DNA of 64,000 nucleotides from assembly GCA_013314775.1 (NCBI GenBank), contig JABUFB010000008.1, positions 851,036-915,035 of the forward strand, given 5' to 3'. The stretch comes from Armatimonadota bacterium. GTDB lineage: Bacteria > Armatimonadota > Zipacnadia > Zipacnadales > JABUFB01. Shown one piece after another: positions 53,677 to 62,610 of the stretch (position 1 is its first letter; every line of letters begins with the position of its first letter). The notes beneath the pieces were generated by a model, which was not told the DNA's origin, did no database searches, and worked only from the letters and a program-made list of their open reading frames with translations. The translations under genes were made by a program, and so were the position numbers.

Positions 53677-55239
53677 ATGGAGTTGTACTGGGGCGATATG
53701 CACGCCCAGTTCAAACCGCAATGGCAGCCCGAGGGCGACTGGGAGCAGGTACTGCGCCGGGCTTTCGAAAGCGCCCGTGGGCACATCGACATTTTCCCGC
53801 CGGTCTACTACCCGGCCTTTTTCTACAACACGCCCGAGGGGCTCCATGTGGAGACGGTGGGCATGCGGCCGGAGTTCGCCGAAGAGTGGGAACTAGTCAA
53901 GCGCCTGGTGCGCGAGTACAACGCCCCCGGCGAATTAATCTCATACCCCGCGTATGAGTGGACCGGCGACCGCACCCGCTGGGGTGACTGCAACGTTTTC
54001 TACAACGAGGACGACCCGCCGCTGGACCTGTCAATGGAGATTGAGCACTTGTTCGCGAACCTCAACAGGCACCAGGCCATCGCCATCCCGCATCACACCG
54101 GATACCTCGTGGGACAGCGCGGCAAGGACTGGAGCCACCACAACGAGCGGCTCTGCCCGGTGACCGAGATCTTCTCATGCCACGGGTCGTCGGAGGGCTG
54201 TAACACGCCCTTCGGAATGGTCAGCAACGCCCAGATGGCTCCGAGGGTGTCAGGCGGAACGGTCCAGGACGCCCTGGCCCAGGGTATCAGGACCGGCATC
54301 ATAGCTTCCGGGGACAACGGGAGCGGTTTCCCGGGGCGCTGGGGAACCGGGCTGATGGGCCTGTGGGCTCCAGAACTCACTCGCGATGCCGTGTGGGAGG
54401 CCCTGAAAGCGCGGCGCACATACGGGGTGACGGGCGACCGCATCCAACTCATGTTCGCAATCAACAATACGTTCATGGGCGACGTTCTTCGCGAGCCGCG
54501 CCACTGCCTGGTGCGGGCGAAGCTCGACTGCACTCAGGCGCTGGACCGCATCGAAGTCATCCGGGACAACCGGGTAGTACACACTCACTGCCACAATGGC
54601 ACCTGGACACCGCCGACCCATGGGACGATCCGCGCGAAGATCCCGGTGGAATTCGGCTGGGGACCGGCGGGCTTCCACGGGTTCAAGACCGGGCGCGCTG
54701 AATGGAGGGGCAGCTTGCGCGTAACGTGCGGGTCGGTTGTCGGTGCCGAAGGATGCTTCACCACCCACGGCAACCGTATCGACCGGGTGAGCGACGGTGA
54801 GATGAAGTTCACGATCACCACCCAGGACCGGCAGGGGCCGGCGGTCACCGCCACCAGCCAGCAGACGATCGTTTTCGAAGTGCGCAGCCCCGTGGCCGAG
54901 CCGATAATCCTGGAGGTTGATGGGAAGGTAATGAACTTCCGCCTCCTGGAAGCCCTGAAGCGGTCGGCGCTTATCGTCTTCCTCGAGGAATCGCGGGAGC
55001 GAGTGCGGGAGCAGTTCCGAATCGATCCGGACACGGTGGAGAACCCGGATGTCTTCTACCACAACGCACACATCGTCAAGCGGCATACGGCGATCCCCGA
55101 GGCGGGTTATCGGTTCGAGATGGAATGGGATGACCCGGAAGGACCGCGGGGCAAGCATTTCTATTATCTGCGGGTAAGCCAGCTCAATGGCCAGATGGCA
55201 TGGTCGAGCCCGATCTGGGTGGAGGGCAGTCAGAGCTGA
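53677..55239 (+). CDS. DUF3604-domain protein, PHP-like phosphoesterase
   Basis: 520 residues. The opening ELYWGDMHAQF and the metal-binding SYPAYEWTGD, AIPHHTGYL and IIASGDNGSG segments fit DUF3604, which has a PHP-type metal-dependent phosphoesterase fold and is common in marine and saccharolytic bacteria. No signal peptide is visible. ATG 53677 follows GGAGG. Its stop overlaps the next gene in TGATG, so the two are coupled. Confidence 0.85.
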   Translation: MELYWGDMHAQFKPQWQPEGDWEQVLRRAFESARGHIDIFPPVYYPAFFYNTPEGLHVETVGMRPEFAEEWELVKRLVREYNAPGELISYPAYEWTGDRTRWGDCNVFYNEDDPPLDLSMEIEHLFANLNRHQAIAIPHHTGYLVGQRGKDWSHHNERLCPVTEIFSCHGSSEGCNTPFGMVSNAQMAPRVSGGTVQDALAQGIRTGIIASGDNGSGFPGRWGTGLMGLWAPELTRDAVWEALKARRTYGVTGDRIQLMFAINNTFMGDVLREPRHCLVRAKLDCTQALDRIEVIRDNRVVHTHCHNGTWTPPTHGTIRAKIPVEFGWGPAGFHGFKTGRAEWRGSLRVTCGSVVGAEGCFTTHGNRIDRVSDGEMKFTITTQDRQGPAVTATSQQTIVFEVRSPVAEPIILEVDGKVMNFRLLEALKRSALIVFLEESRERVREQFRIDPDTVENPDVFYHNAHIVKRHTAIPEAGYRFEMEWDDPEGPRGKHFYYLRVSQLNGQMAWSSPIWVEGSQS

Positions 55240-56027
55240 TGACCGAGATCGTGGTCACCACTTCGGTAGGCGCCACCGGAGAGAGCCTGGCACGAGCACA
55301 GGAAGCCGGGGAGTTCCTGGGCGCGCGGGTCGTACCCCGCAATCGCCGCGGCCTGGCGAAGCTCTGCGAACAGGAAGGCGCCGAGGGAGTGCTGGTTGTT
55401 GGCTCCAGAGATGTGTATCACGAGCCTGCCAGTGGCTTGGAATTCTTCTTCCACCCGAATCTCGCGAAGATGCGCATCGGCAATATGAAAGGCGGCAAGC
55501 CCGACCACCTCGTGTCCGCCATGGGGCTGCGAGAGGGGGATCACGTGCTGGACTGCACCCTGGGTTTTGCAGCGGAAGCCATCGTCTGCGCGTGGGTGGT
55601 GGGGGAGTCCGGTCGCGTCGTGGGACTTGAGAAGTCGCCGATCATCGCGTTCCTCGCGATCCAGGGTCTGCAGCGCATGGAGACGGTCAGCAAGGCCTTC
55701 ACTGCGCTCATGCGGCGCATCGAAGCGATCCACGTCGACCACAGGGAGTACCTGCCCAAGTGTGCTGATAGATCCTTCGATCTGGTCTATTTCGATCCGA
55801 TTTTCGACGAGCCCATCAGGAAGTCCCAGAGCATGGCGCCGCTGCGAGCCGTGGCGGAGCGCGAGCCACTGAGCGGAGAGGCGGTACGCGAGGCGGTGCG
55901 TGTCGCCCGGCGGCGAGTGGTGATCAAACAACGCCGGAACACCGAACTCTGGAGCCGGATTCCAGTCACCCGCATTGCGGCGGGTCCCGGGAGCCGGGTA
56001 GAGTACGGGGTCATTGAGTTAGGGTAA
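55239..56027 (+). CDS. RsmJ-like class I SAM methyltransferase
   Basis: 262 residues. The N-terminal 65 or so are an unusual extension (EIVVTTSVGATGESLARAQE). A methyltransferase core follows: GDHVLDCTLGFAAEA, DHREYLP and the catalytic-loop signature YFDPIFDEPIRKS, which resembles the 16S rRNA G1516 methyltransferase RsmJ. A known ribosomal role is likely, though the substrate is not certain. The ATG overlaps the DUF3604 stop (TGATG), and GGAGGG lies 12 nt upstream. Confidence 0.85.
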   Translation: MTEIVVTTSVGATGESLARAQEAGEFLGARVVPRNRRGLAKLCEQEGAEGVLVVGSRDVYHEPASGLEFFFHPNLAKMRIGNMKGGKPDHLVSAMGLREGDHVLDCTLGFAAEAIVCAWVVGESGRVVGLEKSPIIAFLAIQGLQRMETVSKAFTALMRRIEAIHVDHREYLPKCADRSFDLVYFDPIFDEPIRKSQSMAPLRAVAEREPLSGEAVREAVRVARRRVVIKQRRNTELWSRIPVTRIAAGPGSRVEYGVIELG

Positions 56028-56035
56028 TGCGCGAC

Positions 56036-56959
56036 TCAGTACCTGCCGTTTGCAGGGAGGAGTGGTCCGCCCAACCCGCCACTGGCCAGGTAGAAGATGA
56101 CCGCGACGACTACCACATAGAGAGCTACGGTTGCCAGCAATGGGGCATCGGTGAGCAGGACGCGGTCTGGAGCCTCGCCCTGACCGTGTCGGTGTACGAG
56201 GTACAAGTATCGGAATATGCCGTAGATGACGAAGGGGATCGTGAAAATGAGGTCCCGGCTGCCCACCTCATGCACGGTGCGATCGCTGATGGTGTACAAG
56301 CAGTAGCTCATGAGTGTCGAGGCGGTCACCACCGCGATCATCTGGTCCAAGAGCTCAGGCGTGTACTCTGACAGGATCTGCCGCGTTGCGAGGGCCTCTT
56401 CCTCCAGGGCCACCAGTTCCTGCCGGCGTTTCGTGAATGTCAGGAACAGCGCCAGCAGGAGCGTACACATGAGCAGCCAGGGCGAGATCTCCACCTGAAT
56501 CGCTTCCGCTCCCGCAACGGCGCGCAGCACGAACCCGCCCGAGACCGCGAGCGCATCCAGGATGACCACGTGCTTGAGCATGAAGTGATAGCTCAGTGTC
56601 AGCCCGAGGTATGCCAGGGCGACGAAGCCGGTGGGGGTTGAGACGAGGAAGCACCCCACCACACTGATAGGTGCCAGGATCGCAGCAGCTGCCAGCGCCG
56701 TTGCGGGTGACAGTGCTCCGGAAGCGATGGGCCGCAGGCGCTTGCGCGGATGCTTGCGGTCCTGCTCCAGGTCGGCGACGTCATTGACCAGGTAGACCGT
56801 TCCGGACAATATGCAGAAAAGGGCGAACGCCGCGACAACGCGCAAGACCGAGTCCGCGTGGGCGTACTCCTTGGCAAAAAGCAAGGCTGCGAAAAGGAGC
56901 AGGTTCTTGGTCCACTGCTTGGGCCGCATCGCCTTGAGCAGGTTCAGCGGAAGGCTCAT
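56036..56959 (-). CDS. UbiA-family prenyltransferase, decaprenyl-phosphate phosphoribosyltransferase-like
   Basis: 307 residues with about eight TM helices. The family opening RPKQWTKNLLLFAALLFA and the substrate-binding acidic motif NDVADLEQDRKHP (NDxxDxxxD) are intact; ISDRTVHEVG, TIPFVIYGIFRYLYLVH and LLTDAPLL complete the decaprenyl-phosphate 5-phosphoribosyltransferase-like pattern. That enzyme attaches ribose-5-phosphate to a polyprenyl phosphate for cell-wall sugar synthesis. ATG 56959 is favoured over GTG 56968. lysS lies upstream on the same strand. Confidence 0.88.
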   Translation of the reverse strand: MSLPLNLLKAMRPKQWTKNLLLFAALLFAKEYAHADSVLRVVAAFALFCILSGTVYLVNDVADLEQDRKHPRKRLRPIASGALSPATALAAAAILAPISVVGCFLVSTPTGFVALAYLGLTLSYHFMLKHVVILDALAVSGGFVLRAVAGAEAIQVEISPWLLMCTLLLALFLTFTKRRQELVALEEEALATRQILSEYTPELLDQMIAVVTASTLMSYCLYTISDRTVHEVGSRDLIFTIPFVIYGIFRYLYLVHRHGQGEAPDRVLLTDAPLLATVALYVVVVAVIFYLASGGLGGPLLPANGRY

Positions 56960-56989
56960 CGCACTCACCCCACAGCACGATGTGAACGG

Positions 56990-58468
56990 TCACGCCTCGT
57001 GCTCCCGGCGCTCGGGTCTAAGCACCGGGAAGAGCACGACCTCGCGGATGCTCGGGCGGTCGCACAGGAGCATCGCAAGGCGATCGACACCCAGCCCGAG
57101 GCCTCCTGTTGGCGGAAGACCGTACTCCAGCGCGGTCAGGAAGTCCTCGTCCAGTGGGTGGGCCTCCTCATCTCCCCCACGCCCCGCAGCCACCTGCTGC
57201 TCGAACCGCCGGCGCTGATCCAGCGGGTCATTCAACTCGCTGAAAGCGTTTCCGACCTCCTGCCCACCGATGAAGGGCTCGAACCGGGCGGTGAGACGGG
57301 GCTCGTCCTGCTTGCGTTTGGCCAGCGGCGAGATAATCACCGGGTAGTCGGTGATGAACGTGGGTTGGAGCAGCTGCGGTTGCACGTAATGGTCGAAGGC
57401 CTTATCGAGAAGCTCCGCGTATGTTGCATCGGACACGTCGCCAAGGCGCAGGTTTTCGCAAGCCGCGCGCGCTTCTTCGTCGGTCTCGAAAGTGGCGAAG
57501 TCCACACCGCTCATTTCGCGCACAGCGTCAAACAGTCTCCACCTGCGCCAGGGCGGAGTTAGATCGATTTCGATGCCCTGGTAGGTGAATTTGAGGGAGC
57601 CGTTCGCCGCCTCCGCCATGGCGCAGACAAGGCTTTCCACCAGCTCCATCATGCCCTCGTAGTCGGTGTACGCCTGGTATGCCTCGAGGATTGTGAACTC
57701 GGGATTGTGCCTCGTGTCGATGCCCTCATTGCGGAACACCCGGCCGATTTCGAAAACCCGCTCCATCCCGCCGACCACAAGCCGCTTCAGATACAGTTCC
57801 GGCGCGATGCGCATGTACAGGGTCATCTCAAGCGCGTTGTGGTAAGTGGTGAAGGGCCGGGCGTTCGCACCACCATACAGCGGCTGGAGGATCGGCGTCT
57901 CCACTTCCATGAAGTCGCGGCTGTAGAAGAGCTCCCGGGCGGCCTGGATCATGCGCGCGCGCTTTGTGAAAACCTCCCGGCTGTCCGGGTTCATGATCAG
58001 GTCGAGGTAGCGTTTGCGATAGCGCGTCTCGGTGTCGCTCAGACCGTGGAACTTCTCGGGCAATGGCTGGAGAGCCTTGGCAAGAAGCGTCCATTCGACG
58101 ATGCGCACCGATATCTCGCCGGCCTTCGTGCGGAAAACCTCGCCCTGCACGCCGATGATATCGCCGAGGTCCAGGTCCTGGAACGCGCGCAGACTTGCCT
58201 CGCCCAGACCGTCCAGGTTCGCGAAGAGCTGGATGCGTCCGGATGCGTCCACGAGGTCTGCGAAAGTGGCTTTTCCGTGCCCGCGCTTGGCCATGAGACG
58301 TCCGCAGACGGCGACCGGCTTCCCATCAAGCTCGGCGAAGTTCTCGATAATGGGCGCGGCAAGATGAGTGCGGTCAAAACGGTGAATAGCGAAAGGGTCA
58401 TTCCCGCTTTGCTGCAGTGCGCTGAGTTTCTGCAGGCGCAGTTGCACCTGGTCGAGCTCTTCCGACAC
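56990..58468 (-). CDS. lysS: Lysyl-tRNA synthetase (class II)
   Basis: 492 residues. It charges tRNA-Lys. The N-terminal OB-fold anticodon-binding domain (about 50-150) is followed by the class II catalytic core: VETPILQPLYGGANARPF, motif 2 FRNEGIDTRHNPEF, and motif 3 GLGLGVDRLAMLL. Start GTG 58468 has GGAAGGA about 10 nt upstream. The gene is the middle of a same-strand run of three, but lysS is probably independently useful. Confidence 0.98.
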   Translation of the reverse strand: MSEELDQVQLRLQKLSALQQSGNDPFAIHRFDRTHLAAPIIENFAELDGKPVAVCGRLMAKRGHGKATFADLVDASGRIQLFANLDGLGEASLRAFQDLDLGDIIGVQGEVFRTKAGEISVRIVEWTLLAKALQPLPEKFHGLSDTETRYRKRYLDLIMNPDSREVFTKRARMIQAARELFYSRDFMEVETPILQPLYGGANARPFTTYHNALEMTLYMRIAPELYLKRLVVGGMERVFEIGRVFRNEGIDTRHNPEFTILEAYQAYTDYEGMMELVESLVCAMAEAANGSLKFTYQGIEIDLTPPWRRWRLFDAVREMSGVDFATFETDEEARAACENLRLGDVSDATYAELLDKAFDHYVQPQLLQPTFITDYPVIISPLAKRKQDEPRLTARFEPFIGGQEVGNAFSELNDPLDQRRRFEQQVAAGRGGDEEAHPLDEDFLTALEYGLPPTGGLGLGVDRLAMLLCDRPSIREVVLFPVLRPERREHEA

Positions 58469-58525
58469 GTCGGTTCATTCCTTCCCAGGCCGGCGCCTTG
58501 CCGGTTGGTATGACAGGCAGACGGG

Positions 58526-59596
58526 TCAGCGATTGGCTTCGGCGGCCGCGCGCACCCGGTCGATGTATTCCTGGCTCACTTTGCGCTCGAACGAACGGAA
58601 CCCTGCGAGCTTGAAACCGTGCTTCACCGCAAGGCCGGAGATCTCCTGGACCTGCTCGATCCTGATATCGCGACCCAAGGAATAGTCCTCGCAGCGATCC
58701 TCAAGAGCCAGGATCATTGTCTCGGCCATGCAGGCGTACGAGAGGCCGGGCGGGAAGCCGAAGTTCAGGTTGAACTCCACATTACCGGGCACCGCCACCG
58801 CCCCTCCCTCAATCACCAGCACGTCCGGGCGTTTCTCCGCAACATGCCGCGAGACGTCCCGGGGTCGAGCAACGTCGCACACCACGGAGCCGGGCCGGAG
58901 CATTTCGGGCTGCACCACTGCTTCCACTGCCGATGTGACTGCGATCGTGATCTCGGCATCTCGAAGGGCGGCAGCCACATCTGTCTCGACCCGGGCATTC
59001 ACACCCCCCGCAGCAAGCTCCGCCGCGAGCTCTTCGAGGGGCTCCCGTGAGCGCGCATTGAGCACAATCTCGCGCACCCGAGGCCCCAGGATCTTCGCTG
59101 AGACTCGGCCGATGGAGCCGGTTGCGCCCAGGATCGCGGCGGTACATTGGCCGGGGTCATGCTCCAGGAGCGCCGCCGCCTCGATAGCTCCCTGCAGCGC
59201 CGTGGCCACCGTGTAGCTGTTGCCTGTGGTTACGCCAATGTCCAGTGCTTCGGCAACTGAGTAACCCGCGTCACCCACAACCGAAGTGAAAGCCCCTAAC
59301 CCGACTATCCCGGCGCCAAGGTCCTGGGCGACCTTTCCGGCTTCGATGATGCGCTTTGTGGCCTTGGCCGGATCGCCCGTTTTGAGCTGGTTTGCCGTCA
59401 TGTACAGTCCCACGAACCAGCCCTCGGTGCTTGCGCCGGTGAGTGACTGGATGCCCCTGATCTCACTAACAGCCCTCGGACGCATGAGCGTCAGCAGGCT
59501 CTCAGTAATACGCCCCGGAATCAGCGCCGCCGCCGGGTATTTCCTGGCGACGTCGGCGACGCTCAATGGATGCATGATGAACGCGAAACGAGCCAA
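58526..59596 (-). CDS. Acyl-ACP reductase-like protein (COG5322 family)
   Basis: 356 residues. TTG 59596 is the best start because AGGAG lies 8 nt upstream and the family opening ARFAFIMHPLSV follows. The pattern matches cyanobacterial acyl-[acyl-carrier-protein] reductase (AAR): DIGVTTGNSYT (119-129), Rossmann motif GATGSIG (157-163), a conserved GGAV segment and SYACMAETM, where Cys289 aligns with the catalytic Cys of AAR. AAR reduces acyl-ACP or acyl-CoA to fatty aldehyde. No aldehyde-deformylating oxygenase gene is adjacent, so the product and partner are unknown. Confidence 0.82.
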   Translation of the reverse strand: MARFAFIMHPLSVADVARKYPAAALIPGRITESLLTLMRPRAVSEIRGIQSLTGASTEGWFVGLYMTANQLKTGDPAKATKRIIEAGKVAQDLGAGIVGLGAFTSVVGDAGYSVAEALDIGVTTGNSYTVATALQGAIEAAALLEHDPGQCTAAILGATGSIGRVSAKILGPRVREIVLNARSREPLEELAAELAAGGVNARVETDVAAALRDAEITIAVTSAVEAVVQPEMLRPGSVVCDVARPRDVSRHVAEKRPDVLVIEGGAVAVPGNVEFNLNFGFPPGLSYACMAETMILALEDRCEDYSLGRDIRIEQVQEISGLAVKHGFKLAGFRSFERKVSQEYIDRVRAAAEANR

Positions 59597-59630
59597 TGGA
59601 TAGTCTCCTGACGACGCGGCGGGCGAATAT

Positions 59631-59648
59631 AGCCCGGATGCCCGGGCT
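59631..59648 (-). other. 5'-terminal hairpin of the acyl-ACP reductase-like transcript
   Basis: AGCCCGG/CCGGGCT, 7-bp perfect stem with a 4-nt loop (on the minus strand), starts at the expected transcription start point. A hairpin at the very 5' end of an mRNA can raise its stability. Confidence 0.4.
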
Positions 59649-59654
59649 TGGGCC

Positions 59655-59683
59655 AGTATACCAGCGAACAGCAGAAGGCGCAA
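59655..59683 (-). promoter_or_regulatory. Promoter of the acyl-ACP reductase-like gene
   Basis: On the minus strand TTGCGC (59683-59678), 17-bp spacer and TATACT (59660-59655) with an extended TGG element before the -10. The expected start point is near 59648. Confidence 0.65.
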
Positions 59684-59717
59684 CGATGCCACGCCTTCCC
59701 ATCAACGCCCCGTCGCC

Positions 59718-59746
59718 TTGCCAGCGCAAGCATGGGGTTCTATACT
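59718..59746 (+). promoter_or_regulatory. Promoter of hflX
   Basis: TTGCCA (59718-59723), 17-bp spacer, TATACT (59741-59746). The expected start is about 59753, only 35 nt before the hflX ATG. It is back-to-back with the acyl-ACP reductase-like promoter. Confidence 0.65.
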
Positions 59747-59787
59747 CCTGATGACGGCGAGATGCAGATGACGATGGAGTGTGGTGA

Positions 59788-61095
59788 ATGTCCGATATCT
59801 ATGTAGGGCTGGAACGCGAGCCGGGAATGGAGCGCGAGAAGGCGGTGCTCGTGGGCATCAGCCGAATGCGCGGAGAAGGCCGCCGGAGCATGCAGGAACT
59901 CATCGGCCTGGCGCGGGCCGCAGGCGCTGCGCCGGTGGATGTGGTGATTCAGAACCGTACCACACCTCACCTGCAGCATTTTATCGGCAAAGGGAAACTC
60001 GAGGAATTGCGGGCCGTCGTGGCATCCCACGGCGCCGAGATCATCCTCTTCGACGGCGAGCTTACCCCTGCGCAGATCCGGAACCTGGTGGACACCTTCG
60101 AGTGCAAGATTCTCGACCGCACCGAGCTAATTCTCGATATTTTCGCCCAGCATGCACGCACGCGCATCGGCAAGCTGCAGGTCGAATTGGCGCAACTATC
60201 ATACATGCTCCCGCGACTTACCGGCCGGGGCAAGATGATGGACCGGATTACCGCTCGCGGCGGGTCCGGCGGAGTTGGAGTGCGTGGGCCGGGTGAGACG
60301 AAGCTCGAAACCGACCGACGGCGTCTACGTCAGCGGATCATGACGATACGCGCGCGGCTGGCGGAACTGGCTGAGCACCGGGATGTGGAGCGCGAGAAGC
60401 GCCGGGAGAGCAACCTGCCGCTTGTCAGCCTGGTGGGGTACACCAACGCCGGCAAGTCATCGCTGCTCAATGCACTCTGTGGGTCCGAAGAAGTCCGCGC
60501 AAACGACCGGCTGTTCGAGACCCTTGATACCACCGTGCGCAATGTAGACCTGGGCGACAATCGCAGCGCCCTCGTTGCCGATACGGTTGGGTTCATCCGG
60601 AATCTGCCCGAGGAACTGATTGAGGCTTTCAGGGCGACCCTGGAGGAGACTCTGGAGGCCGACCTCCTGATCCAGGTCATCGATGCTGGCGACCCGTGGG
60701 CAGAGACCGAAAACCTCGCCACGCGCGAGGTGCTCTTCGAACTGGGCGCACACGAAAAGCCAATGCTTATCGCGCTGAACAAGTGGGACACGGTGACGGA
60801 TCCAGGCAGGCAGTCGGAGCTGCTGGGAAACTTCACGGAAGCGGTGCCGGTATCAGCCGTCACAGGCGAGGGGCTTGACCAGCTGCGCGAGCGTGTCCGG
60901 GTGATGCTGCCAACGAAGCTAATCCCGATCCGACTGCATCTTCCCTATTCGGAACTGCAACTGCTGGAACTCACGCGACGCAACGGGCGCCTGCTGGAGA
61001 CCCGATACAAGCCCGACTACGTTGCCGCCGACGCCGAGGTGGATGAGCCAACGCTGGCGCGCCTGCGGCAATACGTGGTCAGCACCGACCGGTAG
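59788..61095 (+). CDS. hflX: GTPase HflX
   Basis: 435 residues. HflX splits stalled or heat-damaged ribosomes. The N-terminal HflX domain (RTTPHLQHFIGKGKLEELR) and the Gly-rich linker GGSGGVGVRGPGETKLETDRR are followed by a G domain: G1 GYTNAGKSS (about 217-225), G3 DTVGF, G4 NKWD, and G5-region VSAVTGEG. Start ATG 59788. It is convergent with corA. Confidence 0.97.
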   Translation: MSDIYVGLEREPGMEREKAVLVGISRMRGEGRRSMQELIGLARAAGAAPVDVVIQNRTTPHLQHFIGKGKLEELRAVVASHGAEIILFDGELTPAQIRNLVDTFECKILDRTELILDIFAQHARTRIGKLQVELAQLSYMLPRLTGRGKMMDRITARGGSGGVGVRGPGETKLETDRRRLRQRIMTIRARLAELAEHRDVEREKRRESNLPLVSLVGYTNAGKSSLLNALCGSEEVRANDRLFETLDTTVRNVDLGDNRSALVADTVGFIRNLPEELIEAFRATLEETLEADLLIQVIDAGDPWAETENLATREVLFELGAHEKPMLIALNKWDTVTDPGRQSELLGNFTEAVPVSAVTGEGLDQLRERVRVMLPTKLIPIRLHLPYSELQLLELTRRNGRLLETRYKPDYVAADAEVDEPTLARLRQYVVSTDR

Positions 61096-61134
61096 CCGCG
61101 CCGGTTGCAAATGAGCTATCAGCATCAGCCCTCG

Positions 61135-62298
61135 CTATCCCCTCTTGCCATGCGAGGGCTGGTCTCGGTCTTCTTTGGCGTCTCCCTCTGCATCAGCCGT
61201 AGCATCCAGTCCCTCGGTCTTGTCCGTGAGCCACACTTGCGGTGTCGCTGTCGCGGATTGCGCAACGACGCGTTTGACCACGGATCCAAGCCTGGATCCG
61301 ACAGCACTCCACAGGGAAGTGCGAAGGCCCCTGGGGGCATGCCAAACCCACCTACCCGGGGCCTCCTCGATGCCAATGTTGCGGACAAACAGCCATGTAA
61401 CGTACCCCACTATCACCAGCCCCACCGAGAACAGGCTGTACGAGATGGTCCAGGGCACGTTCTGGGTGATCGCAGACCACTCCGACATTCCGAAGATGGA
61501 AGCGATGATGTTCAGCGGCATGAAGATGATGCTGAGGACGGTCAGCTTCTTCATGATGATATTGAGGTTATTGCTGATAATCGAGACGCGGGCGTCGGAC
61601 ATCCCGGTGAGAATGTCCGAGTACATCACCACCAGCTTCAGGCATTGTTCGTTCTCAACGATGATGTCATCGAGAAACTCCCGCTCACTTTCGTCGAGGC
61701 CAATGCGGTCCGCGTGGATGCGCAAACGTCCCAGAAGCGCCTGGTTCGACTGGAGAGCACTCCGGTAGTACACCAGACCCTTCTGCAAGTTGAACATCGC
61801 TGACAGCGCGCGGTTCTCGAGCGAATACTCGATACGTTGCTCGATTCGCTCGGAGACCCGCTGGATCTGCTTCACATCTGCGCTGAATTGCAGGATCGAA
61901 CGGTAGATGACCTCAAGCAGCACTCCGGCCAGGGAACCACACGTATTCCCGCGGCGGCGCGGAATCGAGAGGGAAGTCTCATCGCGCTGGAGTATGATGA
62001 GGCGTTCCGCGAAGAGGAACGCACCGATCGACGTGACCCGGAACTGGGTTTCGTCGCCATCGGAGAACGCGTGGGGCCGCTTCACGATCACCGCGACATG
62101 CGTCGGCTCGAACTCCAGGCGAGCGGTCTCATCGGGGTCCAGTGCGGACTGGAGAGTGTGTTCATCGATGAGGAACTCTTCGGTCAATTCGGCACACTCC
62201 TCGTCGGAGGGTGCGACCACCACAATGATCTCGGCTTCCGGATCATCGGGCGGGACAAGACGGTACTCACCGAGGCGGTAGCGGAACTGGGTGCGCAT
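61135..62298 (-). CDS. corA: CorA-family magnesium/cobalt transport protein with GMS motif
   Basis: 387 residues. CorA forms pentameric inner-membrane Mg2+/Co2+ channels. A long cytosolic domain with coiled-coil helices (TVLSIIFMPL begins TM1) is followed by TM1 (IIFMPLNIIASIFG), a short loop and TM2 (YSLFSVGLVIVGYVTWLF). The filter motif is Gly-Met-Ser (residues 270-272) instead of the invariant Gly-Met-Asn. The C-terminal tail after TM2 is about 90 residues longer than usual. ATG 62298 is chosen because family homology starts there; AGGAGG is 11 nt upstream within a structured leader. Confidence 0.9.
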   Translation of the reverse strand: MRTQFRYRLGEYRLVPPDDPEAEIIVVVAPSDEECAELTEEFLIDEHTLQSALDPDETARLEFEPTHVAVIVKRPHAFSDGDETQFRVTSIGAFLFAERLIILQRDETSLSIPRRRGNTCGSLAGVLLEVIYRSILQFSADVKQIQRVSERIEQRIEYSLENRALSAMFNLQKGLVYYRSALQSNQALLGRLRIHADRIGLDESEREFLDDIIVENEQCLKLVVMYSDILTGMSDARVSIISNNLNIIMKKLTVLSIIFMPLNIIASIFGMSEWSAITQNVPWTISYSLFSVGLVIVGYVTWLFVRNIGIEEAPGRWVWHAPRGLRTSLWSAVGSRLGSVVKRVVAQSATATPQVWLTDKTEGLDATADAEGDAKEDRDQPSHGKRG

Positions 62299-62604
62299 GG
62301 GGACAGAGGCCTCCTTTGTGTTACTGGACCGGCGGAGGCCTGCCCAAACCAAATGGTCCCGGCCATATCACCGGGACCTGGTCTACGCACGCGCGGCGCT
62401 GCGGCTACGCGGGGGAGACAAGAGTGGGATATGGCGAGCCCGAGGGAAGGCAGGCACCGGACAAGCCCGATCGCGTACTGTGATAATCACTCATTGTTCT
62501 GCTCAACACACCTTCACAGCAGAGCTATACCTGGCGCGATAGCGAGCCGCCGTCACACAACAGCGTACTCGGCCATCAGTGGCACAGCGGACGGTCGATG
62601 CGTC
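62299..62604 (-). promoter_or_regulatory. Structured leader of corA, possible cis-regulatory RNA
   Basis: The leader predicted from the promoter below is about 306 nt. It has a perfect 8-bp hairpin GGTCCCGG/CCGGGACC (62378-62371, 62362-62355) followed on the minus strand by ATTTGGTTT. A second dyad AGGCCTCC/GGAGGCCT (62341-62334, 62314-62307) traps the GGAGG ribosome site. The loop between holds GGTCC (62330-62326), which could pair with the GGACC of the first hairpin. A 29-codon open frame (62494-62405) in the leader has a weak site. No known riboswitch family is recognised. Confidence 0.55.
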
Positions 62605-62610
62605 TGGGGC

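Noticed and set aside
62299-62604. M-box or yybP-ykoY-type metal riboswitch before corA.
   Set aside because: The conserved core sequences of these families are not recognisable; I keep it as an unassigned leader.
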